Shown piece by piece: positions 41,375 through 51,296 of a DNA stretch of 64,000 bases (position 1 is the first letter of the stretch; each line of letters opens with the position of its first letter). The stretch is from Trichomonas vaginalis G3 (lineage: Eukaryota > Parabasalia > Trichomonadida > Trichomonadidae), in assembly GCF_026262505.1 (NCBI RefSeq), contig NC_067203.1, positions 12,288,392-12,352,391 on the forward strand, given 5' to 3'. The notes beneath the pieces were generated by a model. That model saw only the letters and a program-made list of their open reading frames with translations. It was not told where the DNA came from and did not search any database. The translations under genes and the position numbers were made by a program.

Positions 41375-42136
41375 TTATTTAAGACCCTTATTTCTATATC
41401 TTTCGTTCAGCAAAACACCTCCAAAATGCTTGGCCATTGCTTTATAATAAGAAAGTAGCGTAACATAGGAATCTGAGCCAGCCTGGTGCATAGTTCCTGA
41501 TCTAACAACATCAAAATCTTTGGCAACATTCTGTAATGAGCCAACATTGTGGATTGTTTGTTGCATTATATATCTAAGATCGTAATAATGAGGGAAATAT
41601 AATCTAGTAACTTTTTCGAATTCAGCTTCGGTCTTTGGCAATGGTTGTGCTGATAAAAGTTTGACTAAATAAGCAATATCATAACCAGCTTGGAATGTAA
41701 TCCAAATAACCCTATCATTCATTACTAATCCGCTTGCAATAAGCATTGAAACGAAATCTGCCATCTCTATTCCATCTTTTTCGAATTTATCAAAATCAAT
41801 TCCGGCTTGTTTTAAGAGATTAATTGAATCTGACGTGTGCATATCATTTTTAATATTAAATCGTAAGTTAAATTGCCATGTGCATATTGGTTTTGGAATA
41901 TTTCCATTTTCATCTCCAAGAGTTATACCAATTTGTATTAATTTCATTCTATTAACATTTTCTCGTTCTGTTAAATATTTAACTGTTGGTGTTGCTGTTA
42001 CAGGAGGAGATTTAATAAAGAATCCTGAAAATTCTGTATCCATTCCAACGAAATGGAAATGCTCTACTAAGTGCGAGATTTTATGCATCTCTTCTTCGCA
42101 ATTATAATCCCAGACATCAATGATGTCGTCTGACAT
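41375..42136 (-). CDS. CAF1: CAF1/POP2 deadenylase (CCR4-NOT complex)
   Basis: A 253-aa protein from the ATG at 42136; upstream codons to 42190 stay open but begin with TTG. It is the classic CAF1 DEDD nuclease: Ile-Asp-Val-Trp-Asp-Tyr-Asn at 6-12, Met-Asp-Thr-Glu-Phe at 32-36 (catalytic Asp33, Glu35), Phe-Gln-Ala-Gly-Tyr-Asp-Ile-Ala-Tyr-Leu at 148-157 (Asp153), Tyr-Asp-Leu-Arg-Tyr-Ile-Met near 185-191 and His-Gln-Ala-Gly-Ser-Asp at 217-222 (Asp222). All four acidic residues are present, so it should shorten mRNA poly(A) tails. The length matches human CNOT7 (285) minus its C-terminal tail. It is divergent with 42203-43651, with starts 66 bp apart. Confidence 0.95.
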   Translation of the reverse strand: MSDDIIDVWDYNCEEEMHKISHLVEHFHFVGMDTEFSGFFIKSPPVTATPTVKYLTERENVNRMKLIQIGITLGDENGNIPKPICTWQFNLRFNIKNDMHTSDSINLLKQAGIDFDKFEKDGIEMADFVSMLIASGLVMNDRVIWITFQAGYDIAYLVKLLSAQPLPKTEAEFEKVTRLYFPHYYDLRYIMQQTIHNVGSLQNVAKDFDVVRSGTMHQAGSDSYVTLLSYYKAMAKHFGGVLLNERYRNKGLK

Positions 42137-42202
42137 TTGAGATTTCCTAAAATCTGACACTATAAACTTTACAAAATCATTTCGTGTCAAAAAAAATATT
42201 TA
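42137..42202. promoter_or_regulatory. Short shared promoter region between divergent genes
   Basis: Only 66 bp separate the CAF1 ATG (42136, minus) from the ATG of the membrane protein (42203, plus). TCAAAAAAAATATTT just before the plus-strand start and a TCAAATG arrangement at the minus start could act as initiators. Both promoters must fit here or overlap coding DNA. Confidence 0.5.
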
Positions 42203-43651
42203 ATGTTTGAATTATTCGAAGATAAGAAGAACCAAGATGAAAAGAATACACCAGAAGTAATAGTCAAGCAAAACACAGTATCAGAAATCATGGATACTAA
42301 AGATATGAGAACTTTGGCTTATATTTTGATTGGTTTGTTCTCTACGATCATTTTCTTCAATTATAAAGTGGAATATCTTGAAACGCAAGAGTCAAAAAGA
42401 ATAGATGTATCAGATGGATCAAGACAATCTGTGACTTACGCGATAACAGCTAATAATTTGTCGCAAAACAATATATTTTCAATTCTTGAATACAGATATC
42501 TCCCTGATTCATCAACAGAATCCAAGTCATGCCAATGGAATTTCAAAGTTCACACTTATTATTACGATAATGAAGGAAATATTACCAGAGCTATAGAAAA
42601 CAGAAATTGGCATCGTTGGACAGCTAATGAAACATTCCATCCGATGCATTTTACTCAAACTCGTAATATTTCATCACTTCGAATTTCATCTAACAGTGAT
42701 GCGCAAAAGGAATGGCTTGGAGCAATGGAATTCAGATGGACAGTTCCTATTCGGTCTGCTTTCAAGATTGCCTTCTCAATACATACAGAATTTTTCATTT
42801 TTTACATAATTTTATTTATATTTTACGTTAAGAACAGTCTTAAGTTCAAAATGAAAGCTAGATCGAAAATAGTTATGACACTTTTACCTTTAGGCCTTAT
42901 TTCAGAGTTTCCTTACGAATATTTCGGATTCGAATTTATTTTTTCGGATACATTAAGAGATACATTCTTTTATCTATACTACGGACTTACAGTATTATTT
43001 ATTGCGTTCAGAATCCATGAATTTAATGTCGAAACTTGTATGATGAAAAAGAATATGAAAGCTTTTACATTTGGTGGCGCAATGACCATCCAAGGTGTTC
43101 TGTCATCAATATCTCGTCATTTGATCATGTATTCTTTGCCTTCTTTGCCAGACGGAACAGATCCATCTGAAGGAGACTTTATTTCTAAGAATCTGTTTGC
43201 TGTTGTTGTTGGATTGACTTTCTATCAAGTTCTTACTGCATTAATGGATAAAATGGATAAGAAAAAGAACGATGATTTGGAAAGATTCAAAATTCAACAT
43301 TATCCTTTATTCTTTTCCATGGTTGTATCAGTAGTTTTCTTTTTACAGGATGCAAGGAAGAAGAGTTTCATTCAAAATCCTGTTAAAAAGGCAATTATGC
43401 AAGGAGTTTGGCATCTTGTGATATTTTTCGAATCAATCATCTCAATTCCAATCAAAAATGATCGTGCTGATGCTTTTGAGTTCGAAATAGACAGAGATCA
43501 GATTGATTCTGAGTCTTATGAAGAAGAAACTGAAGAAGATGAAAATCATGACCCAGAAAAGCCAGAAAACGAACCACAAAATTTAGAAAATACCCAATTA
43601 ATCACAAATGAACCTCCAAAAGAAGTCAATGACTTATTATCTGTTAATTAA
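42203..43651 (+). CDS. Multi-span membrane protein with a luminal domain, 482 aa
   Basis: Topology: cytoplasmic residues 1-35, span at about 36-54, a luminal domain about 55-190 with Asn-linked glycosylation sites, then about seven hydrophobic spans between 195 and 430, and an acidic, proline-containing cytoplasmic tail 435-482. One span, one beta-rich luminal domain and seven further spans is the layout of Wntless/TMEM87/GPR107-like (GOLD-domain seven-span) proteins that cycle between Golgi and plasma membrane. That assignment comes from architecture only, and I see no diagnostic motif. It shares a 66-bp promoter region with CAF1. Confidence 0.7.
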   Translation: MFELFEDKKNQDEKNTPEVIVKQNTVSEIMDTKDMRTLAYILIGLFSTIIFFNYKVEYLETQESKRIDVSDGSRQSVTYAITANNLSQNNIFSILEYRYLPDSSTESKSCQWNFKVHTYYYDNEGNITRAIENRNWHRWTANETFHPMHFTQTRNISSLRISSNSDAQKEWLGAMEFRWTVPIRSAFKIAFSIHTEFFIFYIILFIFYVKNSLKFKMKARSKIVMTLLPLGLISEFPYEYFGFEFIFSDTLRDTFFYLYYGLTVLFIAFRIHEFNVETCMMKKNMKAFTFGGAMTIQGVLSSISRHLIMYSLPSLPDGTDPSEGDFISKNLFAVVVGLTFYQVLTALMDKMDKKKNDDLERFKIQHYPLFFSMVVSVVFFLQDARKKSFIQNPVKKAIMQGVWHLVIFFESIISIPIKNDRADAFEFEIDRDQIDSESYEEETEEDENHDPEKPENEPQNLENTQLITNEPPKEVNDLLSVN

Positions 43652-44271
43652 TATTTTTATATTTATATAAGATGTTGTTTATATATATTATTAATAAAGA
43701 TAATTTTATCGGAACTTATATTTAAATATTTCGGATATATTTTCATTATTTGCCATAGAAAGTCTAAATAAGATTTTACTTGTAATGCAAAATGTTGAAT
43801 ATTCAACAGAGCAAACTATATAGTTTGAATTTAATTATGAATTGAGAGTATGTCAGATAGAGGTAAGGGTATCCATATATACCAAAAGATGGAATAATAA
43901 AGGATCATTTATATTGAGTTAATCATGTTGTTTCAATTCTTCGTTGGACAAAATTAAAACAATGTTTTTGAAGAAATAACACTTCAATTATATGTCCTTT
44001 GGTTGAGTCATATTTGGAAGATATTGAAACATTTTTAAAGGAAATTCGCAAAATCACCAGTGACATTGTAATTCAAAAGTTGATGAATTTCATCATTCAA
44101 AGTGTTTAGATTATTATGGTTGTTCATTCTTGCCATCATTGTCTTCAATATCGTTGATACGATTGCATATTTGAATTTAATTACTTGAAGATCTCAATGG
44201 CTCCATGGATAATAATTAATATTCATTTTGGAATGATAATTAAATATTTAATCAAACAATCTGAATTTTTA
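43652..44271. other. Intergenic, nothing recognised
   Basis: 620 AT-rich bases between convergent genes. No gene-like frame or repeat stands out. Confidence 0.6.
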
Positions 44272-45591
44272 TTATGGAAATCCATTTTTGCGAAGAATTT
44301 CAACTATAGGCTCCCGTTTGAGACGTATTGCATATTGAAGAGCAGTTTCATTGCCATTGTTTTTGGCATATTTATCTATATTTGGTTGGGAACAAAGAAA
44401 TTCACAGATATCAGCATGATTATATTCAATAGCTTCAAAAAGAGGTGTTTCTCCAAAACAATTTCTATCATTAATATCTATGTGTTTAAGTGCAAATTTA
44501 ACACCTTCTAAATTTCCTTTTTCGCAAAACTGTTGAAGAATACTTATTTGTTTATTAGAACTACTTCTTATATCAACACCATGAGCAGCCAAATATTTTA
44601 TAAGACATAAATTATTATTAGCTGCTGCGACAAAAATTATATTAATATCGAAGCTACTATCCTTAATTTCAGTATATTTTTCATCAACTGCAAATTCGAT
44701 TGTTGAAAAATCTCCTTCATCTGATGCATCAGATGCATCTGAAAGAACTGAATAGATTTGATAAAAATTATCTCCTGTCTTTCTCAAACTCTTTAAATTT
44801 ATTAAGTTTTCATATGAATGATCAATAACATGATGTTCTTCAGCATTTGAAATTTTAAAATTAGGAACTGTTTCACGACAAAAATAATTTGAATCTGAAA
44901 TTGATAGTTTGTGAGGGATTGGTGAACGATGAAGAAGTGCACGTTCGAATACTTCTGCTGTGATTGATTCTAACTTGTTTCGATCTGAGAAGTTTTTGAT
45001 AGATTTGATAGAATCATTGTTACAAAATTCAACTCTAACATGATTCAGAAGATTAAAGAATGAATTATCATCTTCACTCAACTTGAGGATTGTGTTGACT
45101 AATGAGTCTTCATTTGATATTTTAAGAGATTTTGATTTCAAAATACTCTCAAAAAAGTCATATCTATATCGTTTGATAGTTTTGATTTTATATTCTTCAT
45201 CAAGATCAGACATTCTTGATACGAAGAAAGAAATACACTCATTCATCTTATTTATGTCATTTTGAAATGTTGAACAATCATAGATATCATAAAAGTTTTC
45301 TTCATTGATTTCTTTGTATGTAGACTTAACATATTCACAAAATATGTTTGTTAAGAATGGAATATCGAATGCTTTGCCAAATTCGAATATATCTCGATTA
45401 TGTTCTTTGTCATTTTCATAATGAAGAACACCCGTTTTGAAAAATTCTGAAATGATGTCAATTGTGTTATTACATGATATATTAATACATTTACTAACTG
45501 ATTTAACTGAATTATCAAGTAAATATTGATCATGAACAAATTTCGAAATAATGATTGAAGAATATTGTGATAATTCAATCCTCTGGTTCAC
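44272..45591 (-). pseudogene. DUF3447/ankyrin-repeat gene lacking its 5' end
   Basis: A 439-codon frame paralogous to 36357-37751, with the same N-terminal family region and about four C-terminal ankyrin repeats. Its first codons lack an ATG; GTG is the first candidate. Comparing the flanks, the paralogue has 116 bp between two AACC tetramers (36325 and 36441), while here the two flanks are joined at one AACC (45585-45588). The lost piece contains the start codon and 28 further codons. An intact frame after loss of the start suggests recent damage; a new upstream start cannot be excluded, since the bases immediately upstream give only a three-codon ATG frame. Confidence 0.7.
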
Positions 45592-45919
45592 TTCACTTTT
45601 TCATTCAATGATTTGATTAGCATCAACATATATATCATCAGAATGAGACAAATACCGGCTAATTTGTGGGCGTTCTGAACCTTATCTAACATCAATTCTT
45701 TTAAAACTTTATTTGGTATCTTCTGGATTGTTAATAGCTTTTTACACTTCGAAAACATATCAGAATATCAACATTTTTTGAGATATAATAATACTAATTT
45801 CAAATTATGAATTCAAATCAAATGAATACATATGACTTTTAGAATGTTTTTATTCTTTTTGTTTTGTAACATAAATAATATAAAGTATTTGTTTAATAAT
45901 CAAGAAAAAAAAATCAAAT
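45592..45919. other. Intergenic, nothing recognised
   Basis: About 330 AT-rich bases. The first few bases upstream of the truncated ankyrin gene match the upstream flank of its paralogue. Nothing else is recognised. Confidence 0.6.
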
Positions 45920-47047
45920 TTATTCAGTCTCAAGAATAACGAAGAAATATTCAACTTCAAGTGGTGCATCTTCTTCTAAATCAGTACAATGAACAGCATT
46001 ATGAACCAAATCAGTTCCGAAAATAGCGCGAAGGCTTTGTGGACGAATTTGTTTCGCGACAGAAACATCGCGTGGTCCGCAAAGCTTTCTTAACTCTGAT
46101 ACAGCATTATCCTTAACAAGTTCAAGAGCAATCAATAAGCCAGAAGCTAACTCTGAAACCATATCTGAATAATCTCCAACAACTGTCTTGTAGACTTCAA
46201 GGAATTCTCCAGCAGTTGGGATTTCAAGTGTTGTCATAACAGCACCTGCTATTGTAAAGCCTTCTCCAACGATCTGGCGGATGATTGGACCGGCAAGTCC
46301 TTCATTAATTGCGTGAGGCTTGATAATGCAAAGAGTTGATCCTTCGCATTGGGAAGCTAATTCAACAGCATTCTCGCCGAATATAATTTGGAGCTCTCTT
46401 GCTGCTGATTCTGGAGAATCAGAGCCATGAGCAAAGTTTTCTGTTGTAGAGCGAGCATAAAGAGCACGAAGGGAGTTTGGTGCTTCTTTCTTGGCTGTAT
46501 CGAGGTTTGTTGGGCCAATAATTGTACGCCATTTCTTGATTGCATTTGGACCAACAAGATCCATGGCGACAATTGGTCCACTAGTGATATACTTTATGAG
46601 ATCATCGTAGAAAGGCTTGCCAACATGTTCTTGGTAAAATTTAGATGCTGTTTCTTTCGTAATGTATCCATATCTAAGCTTTGCAACGACTAAACCGTAG
46701 TCGGTAATACGCTCAAGAGCTTCACCAAGACGATTAATATTGCCTGGCTTGAGCATCGCGTATGTATGTTGAGATTGTTGATCAAACGCATTTTTAGTTT
46801 CCTCGTTTTGATACTCTATGATTTCATACTGACGACCATTGATTAAAAGCTTGTTTCCGATATATAAATCTTTGATTTGTACGTTATGATTCGTTGTTTT
46901 CTTGAGGAAAATTCTTTTCTGTCTGAGATCGTAGATTTCGATTTCTCCCAAATGTGTGAAATACATGAGTACGTATGGACGAACCAAATCCGCACGCTCA
47001 TCATAAAATTCTAATTTAAATGAGTATGTTGGGAACTCGGAATTCAT
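45920..47047 (-). CDS. NME7: NME7-like protein: DM10 domain plus two nucleoside diphosphate kinase domains
   Basis: 375 aa from the ATG at 47047; five upstream codons are open but start with TTG. Domain order: DM10 (residues about 6-85), NDPK domain A (about 92-222) and NDPK domain B (about 236-370). This is the NME7 layout and length (human 376). Both domains keep the phosphate-accepting histidine: His207 in His-Gly-Ser-Asp and His353 in Ala-Val-His-Cys-Thr-Asp. NME7 is found in flagellated eukaryotes, at the gamma-tubulin ring complex and as an inner protein of axonemal microtubules, which suits a flagellated trichomonad. Activity of each domain is not shown by sequence alone. Confidence 0.93.
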   Translation of the reverse strand: MNSEFPTYSFKLEFYDERADLVRPYVLMYFTHLGEIEIYDLRQKRIFLKKTTNHNVQIKDLYIGNKLLINGRQYEIIEYQNEETKNAFDQQSQHTYAMLKPGNINRLGEALERITDYGLVVAKLRYGYITKETASKFYQEHVGKPFYDDLIKYITSGPIVAMDLVGPNAIKKWRTIIGPTNLDTAKKEAPNSLRALYARSTTENFAHGSDSPESAARELQIIFGENAVELASQCEGSTLCIIKPHAINEGLAGPIIRQIVGEGFTIAGAVMTTLEIPTAGEFLEVYKTVVGDYSDMVSELASGLLIALELVKDNAVSELRKLCGPRDVSVAKQIRPQSLRAIFGTDLVHNAVHCTDLEEDAPLEVEYFFVILETE

Positions 47048-47406
47048 AAAAATAACGGGCAAAGAATAGACGGTTTTCTTTTTTTCGTTACTAGCGTTTT
47101 TCGTTTGATTATGTATTGACTTATTGTATACTATTGAATTTCCGTTTTAAAACTAGCCATACGTATTGGGAGATTCCAAAATATTTTAAATTAGGTATTA
47201 TTTGATGCATTTGATATTAGTAAATGCAAAACATTGATGTGAAACTAGCAAATGTCTGTTGGTTTGGCTGAATAAGGCATAATAAAAGTTAGGTTTCAAT
47301 TTATGATTGATATATTGATCTTTAGGCATCAAAAAGTCAATTATCTAAATAGAAGTAAATTAGAATTCAATTTATAATATTATATTAAACTTTTATATTT
47401 ATAAAA
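47048..47406. other. Intergenic, nothing recognised
   Basis: About 360 AT-rich bases between two genes on the minus strand. No frame or RNA is evident. Confidence 0.6.
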
Positions 47407-48234
47407 TTACTCTACTGGTGCGAAAAGTCCTGCATGTGGATCAACTGGCTTCTCAATCTTGCCAAGACGGACTTCATTCTCATAATCGCGATCACGATTG
47501 CGTTGCTTTGCAAGAGCACTCTGTTTACGCTCATCTCTACGCTGAGCAGTTGGGCTTTCCCATGTAGCGTTCTTCCAGATCTTGTGTCCTCTGAAAACAT
47601 CAGCGAGGATGAAGATTGGAACAAGTGTGATACGTGGACCAACTTCGACGAGTCTTGTTGGGTCTGTATCCCACTGAATCTGATAGTGGCGGATAATAAT
47701 CTTGTTATCTTCGATAAAGAAGGACATTGTTCTATCTACGAATGGTTTTGAGTGTTTGTCGTTGAATGGGACTTCAAACAATCTCTGAAGTAAGTTTCTT
47801 GAAAGTTTAAGAACATTTGTCTTATCAAATGCTGGATCGAAGAAAAGAAGTGGTCTACTTCCTTTCATTGGGTTACCAACAAGTCCTAAATCGTAAATTG
47901 ACTTTCCCTCCTCCATGAAGAAGCATATTGTTGGACCATTAGCTGCATCAGCAAGCCATAAGTATGGTTCGAGATGATGCTTTGTTTCAAATAGAGCAAC
48001 TGTATCGCAATGCATATCTGATGCGATTTCTTTCATTTCCTTGAAGTCTTCTTGAGTAATTTTAACGTCTTTTTTAGCATGTGGGATACATTTGCGAACA
48101 TCATCAAGAATTTCTGCAGTTGCATGGATCATTCCCTTGTTACCAACAATCATTGGGCGATGAACGTGAGCCTTTTTCTCAACTGGCTTTTCATCGGCCT
48201 TTTGTTGTTGTAATTTTCGGAGAAGGGCAGACAT
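47407..48234 (-). CDS. BRX1: Ribosome biogenesis protein BRX1 (Brix domain)
   Basis: 275 aa with the Brix domain at about residues 20-225. Diagnostic pieces are Gly-Ser-Arg-Pro-Leu-Leu-Phe-Phe-Asp-Pro-Ala-Phe-Asp (about 124-136), Ile-Ile-Arg-His-Tyr-Gln-Ile (about 175-181) and Leu-Val-Glu-Val-Gly-Pro-Arg (about 191-197), which are the BRX1 versions. A basic C-terminal tail follows. BRX1 acts in the nucleolus in assembly of the large ribosomal subunit. TCAAAAATTT directly before the ATG may be the initiator. The length is near the 290-350 of other eukaryotes. Confidence 0.9.
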   Translation of the reverse strand: MSALLRKLQQQKADEKPVEKKAHVHRPMIVGNKGMIHATAEILDDVRKCIPHAKKDVKITQEDFKEMKEIASDMHCDTVALFETKHHLEPYLWLADAANGPTICFFMEEGKSIYDLGLVGNPMKGSRPLLFFDPAFDKTNVLKLSRNLLQRLFEVPFNDKHSKPFVDRTMSFFIEDNKIIIRHYQIQWDTDPTRLVEVGPRITLVPIFILADVFRGHKIWKNATWESPTAQRRDERKQSALAKQRNRDRDYENEVRLGKIEKPVDPHAGLFAPVE

Positions 48235-48603
48235 AAATTTTTGACCTTTCTAGAGGGCATAAGGAGATTTTAACTTTTTTGGAAATTAAAATAGTTTTGT
48301 CATCATATGTACATCAAAATCTGTCGATAAATATAAGCTTTATCTTCAACTTATGAAAATCAGAAACTTTTCAAATGCATTATTTTCATATATAATTGAT
48401 TTGAATTTGCTGTAATACTAGTGTATGAGAGAATTTCAATATCAATGGGTCATTAATATAATATTTTTCAATAAAATTTGGAAAAGATTAAAAGCCATTT
48501 TGCTATTCAAGCTAATTTGGCAGTTTTTGCTATTCATTAATCAATAAATTAAAGAATTGAATTATTTTTGAAGTTAATTTACTAAAATACAAACAATATC
48601 ATA
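48235..48603. other. Intergenic, nothing recognised
   Basis: About 370 AT-rich bases between genes on the same strand. No frame or RNA is evident. Confidence 0.6.
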
Positions 48604-50256
48604 CTAATCTAACATTTCTTTCTCATTTGATACCCAGAATTCTTTGAATTCATCTTGATCAACAAAAATTGGAATAGCCGGTATAAACTTTCTACAATTG
48701 TCTGTTTTTGCAAACCTCTCTAGTTGATAACATTCTAAGAAATCATCGAACTTTAATTGTTGAAGATCTGGAACACCTTTAACACTGAATTTGTAATATT
48801 TGATATCAAAATAATGTGCTAAAACTTCATTTCTATTATCAACATATTTTTCGTGTGCAACATCTAAGAAAACAGAATTCTTAGGCATGAATAACATCAA
48901 TTCGCTTCCATGATTAGGAGTAGTTATAAAAATATCAATTGTTTCAGCTTCTTTTTCAATACAATTATAATCATTTTCCTTGCATTTAAAAGAATATATA
49001 TTGTAGTTCATATCTCTACTATTAATTGCAGAAGAAATTGCAGCAAAGTTCATATCCAGGCTTTTTGAAACAGCAACATTAATCTTGGGTCTTTTCTTTC
49101 GATCATAATCTTTATTGATATATAAATCTCTCATATCTTTAATGTCATCTTTTTGATACCACAAAACATCTTCATTGAATCTTTCATTATCATGACGAGA
49201 TGGTTCACATTTTTTATCTCCTTTAACCAACCCTATAACAGCATTCTTAAGTAGAGCAGGAACGTCAGAAACTGGCACTTTTTGGGGTAACGCCTTCAAA
49301 ATATTTTTGAATATTTTTGTATCAAACTTTGAGAGGTTTTCCATTACGTACAGCTTCTTTGTCTTATTAACGTCTAATCTATTAAGAGTTGTGTAAAGTG
49401 GGAGCAAAGAACTAACGATAAAATCGTAATTAAAATTCTCTTCAGTTCCAGAACTAAGAATTATTATTTCATCATCATTAGTTGCATCATAAGCGATTTC
49501 ATCTAAAGATCTTCTTGTCAAGAAAGGTTCGCCACTCATTATATTTCTTTGCTGCCTGAATGGAAGGCATCTTCCTCTTCCATTAAAATAAAATGGAGGA
49601 AAAGTTAAAAGTGCTTCATTTGAAAATAAAATATGGCCTTGAACTAAAGCAATTCTTCTGGCTTCACACCATCTTTCTTCAGCATTCTTCCCATGACATT
49701 TTAATTGCGAGGATCTTGAGTGAGGTAAAAAATCTGTTGTTGTAAAGTTAATATTTTTTCTATATAAAGTTTGGTTGAAATCAATCAAGCTGAGCAATTC
49801 GGCATTTTTATATTTATTCTTATTCCAACACATGAGCTCACCTTGATATTTACCTACTAGTGGGAGATTGAAGTGAAATTTTAATTCGTTTTCGTCAAAA
49901 TAATCGGAAATTGCTGAAAATGGAGGGAAAAATAGATCAACTCCCTCTACAGAACCTTTAAAAGCGAAGAAGTCAGCAAGCATTTGTTTATTTGCTTTAA
50001 CAGTGACTTTGTTGAACAAGATTTGGAATGTTCCGTTTTCAATCAGAATTTGAGAAATTTGATTGCAAGGATGGGAACGCGGAACATATATTTCTGAAAA
50101 GTTAATATTAAATGTTAATAGGAAAAGTACAAGAAAGTATGATCCAATTAAAACTCCTAATGAAATAAATAATGATCTCAAAACATTATTCATTATTGCC
50201 ACTTTTTCGTTTGTTTCACTCTCTTCATATACAAAACTAGCGATCATTAATGACAT
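48604..50256 (-). CDS. Type II membrane glycosyltransferase-like protein, 550 aa
   Basis: Cytoplasmic residues 1-25, one membrane span at about 26-50, then a luminal part with a cysteine-containing region. Cys-His-Gly-Lys-Asn-Ala-Glu-Glu-Arg-Trp-Cys-Glu-Ala-Arg (about 187-200) recalls the Cys...Trp-Cys-x-Ala-x-x-Ile pattern near the start of family-61 (EOGT/POMGNT2-like) glycosyltransferases. The C-terminal half has an alternating beta/alpha pattern ending in a 'Thr-Pro-Asn-His-Gly-Ser-Glu-Leu' segment (about 430-440), like the His-Gly-x-x-Leu motif of those enzymes. The likely role is transfer of a sugar in the secretory pathway. The start is the first ATG; Met4 or Met22 are alternatives. 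Confidence 0.65.
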   Translation of the reverse strand: MSLMIASFVYEESETNEKVAIMNNVLRSLFISLGVLIGSYFLVLFLLTFNINFSEIYVPRSHPCNQISQILIENGTFQILFNKVTVKANKQMLADFFAFKGSVEGVDLFFPPFSAISDYFDENELKFHFNLPLVGKYQGELMCWNKNKYKNAELLSLIDFNQTLYRKNINFTTTDFLPHSRSSQLKCHGKNAEERWCEARRIALVQGHILFSNEALLTFPPFYFNGRGRCLPFRQQRNIMSGEPFLTRRSLDEIAYDATNDDEIIILSSGTEENFNYDFIVSSLLPLYTTLNRLDVNKTKKLYVMENLSKFDTKIFKNILKALPQKVPVSDVPALLKNAVIGLVKGDKKCEPSRHDNERFNEDVLWYQKDDIKDMRDLYINKDYDRKKRPKINVAVSKSLDMNFAAISSAINSRDMNYNIYSFKCKENDYNCIEKEAETIDIFITTPNHGSELMLFMPKNSVFLDVAHEKYVDNRNEVLAHYFDIKYYKFSVKGVPDLQQLKFDDFLECYQLERFAKTDNCRKFIPAIPIFVDQDEFKEFWVSNEKEMLD

Positions 50257-51021
50257 AAAATCAATCGATTACTTCTTAAAATACAGGACTTTTGGGAATT
50301 GTCTAAATTAGAATGAAAGAAAAAAAATTGTTTTTTTAATTATGTTTATTAAACAAAATTATCTAATGCAATACAGTATTTAGTTGCTGTATAATTTAAA
50401 TATGGCGGTTGTTTATAATCAACGCTCAAATTGGATTCATATTTTTAAAATAATTTGACTAATCTTTATTTTCTTCTTGTCATTCTTTAAACTTCCAAAC
50501 GTAATTATCATTTTTTATTAAAACTCAAATATATCATTCTTTTTTTGATTTTGATAAGCGAGCGGCGAGCCATTAATAAAAGCATTTCCAAATTTAGAAA
50601 GTAGAATTCAAGATACTTTTTAGCATTTTTACAAACAATTTGAACTTAGAGAGCCGAACATTCGATAATTGCTAAATTTAGCATATTAGTCTAGAGTTCT
50701 ATTAAGGTTTAATGAATATTAAATAAGTTTTCATAATGAAAACCTCTATTGTAATGATTTTTTACATTAAGATTTGAGGATATTGATGCATAATCTTGAA
50801 TATATGATTTAATAAGTATAGTGTATATTATAGACAGGTACAATAATGAAATTAACAATTTGAAATTATTTACATCATTAATTCTGACAATAGTTGAGTG
50901 CGGGACAAATTTGCCAAGTGTTACTTTTCAATAACCTTAAATTACACTTTTCTAATTTTTGAAAAAACCTTAAATTACATTTGAAGAAATTATGTCTATG
51001 ATATATGTTTTATGCTAGAAT
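50257..51021. other. Intergenic, nothing recognised
   Basis: About 765 AT-rich bases before the hairpin cluster. I see no frame or RNA of note. Confidence 0.6.
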
Positions 51022-51162
51022 CTTGGAGTTTTCATGCACTACACAAGAGCTCCAAGGTTCCAAGAGTGAATGCTCAATAGCAATTATAGAGATGTACCTT
51101 TTCAAAATGACTTTTACTGATTAAATTTAATCAATAGAAGACATTTTGAAAAGGTACCTCTA
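51022..51162. repeat. Cluster of inverted repeats
   Basis: CTTGGAG (51022-51028) pairs with CTCCAAG (51050-51056). A longer inverted repeat pairs 51087-51109 with 51142-51162 (ACCTTTTCAAAATG against CATTTTGAAAAGGT). At its centre is the perfect 16-bp palindrome TGATTAAATTTAATCA (51117-51132). The segment could extrude as a cruciform. Confidence 0.75.
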
Positions 51163-51255
51163 CAATTAGATATACAAGAGATTCAAAGCTTCATTTCAGA
51201 TAGATTTGAAACTTTGAAACTCTTGGTAGATTTTGAGTGAATGCTGACAATCATC

Positions 51256-51290
51256 TTTGAGAAGGTTTTCTTTAAGAAAACCTTCTCAAA
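51256..51290. repeat. Perfect 17-bp inverted repeat with 1-base spacer
   Basis: TTTGAGAAGGTTTTCTT (51256-51272) is followed, after one T, by its exact complement (51274-51290). It lies just before the 122-bp tandem hairpin units. Confidence 0.9.
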
Positions 51291-51296
51291 GAGGTT

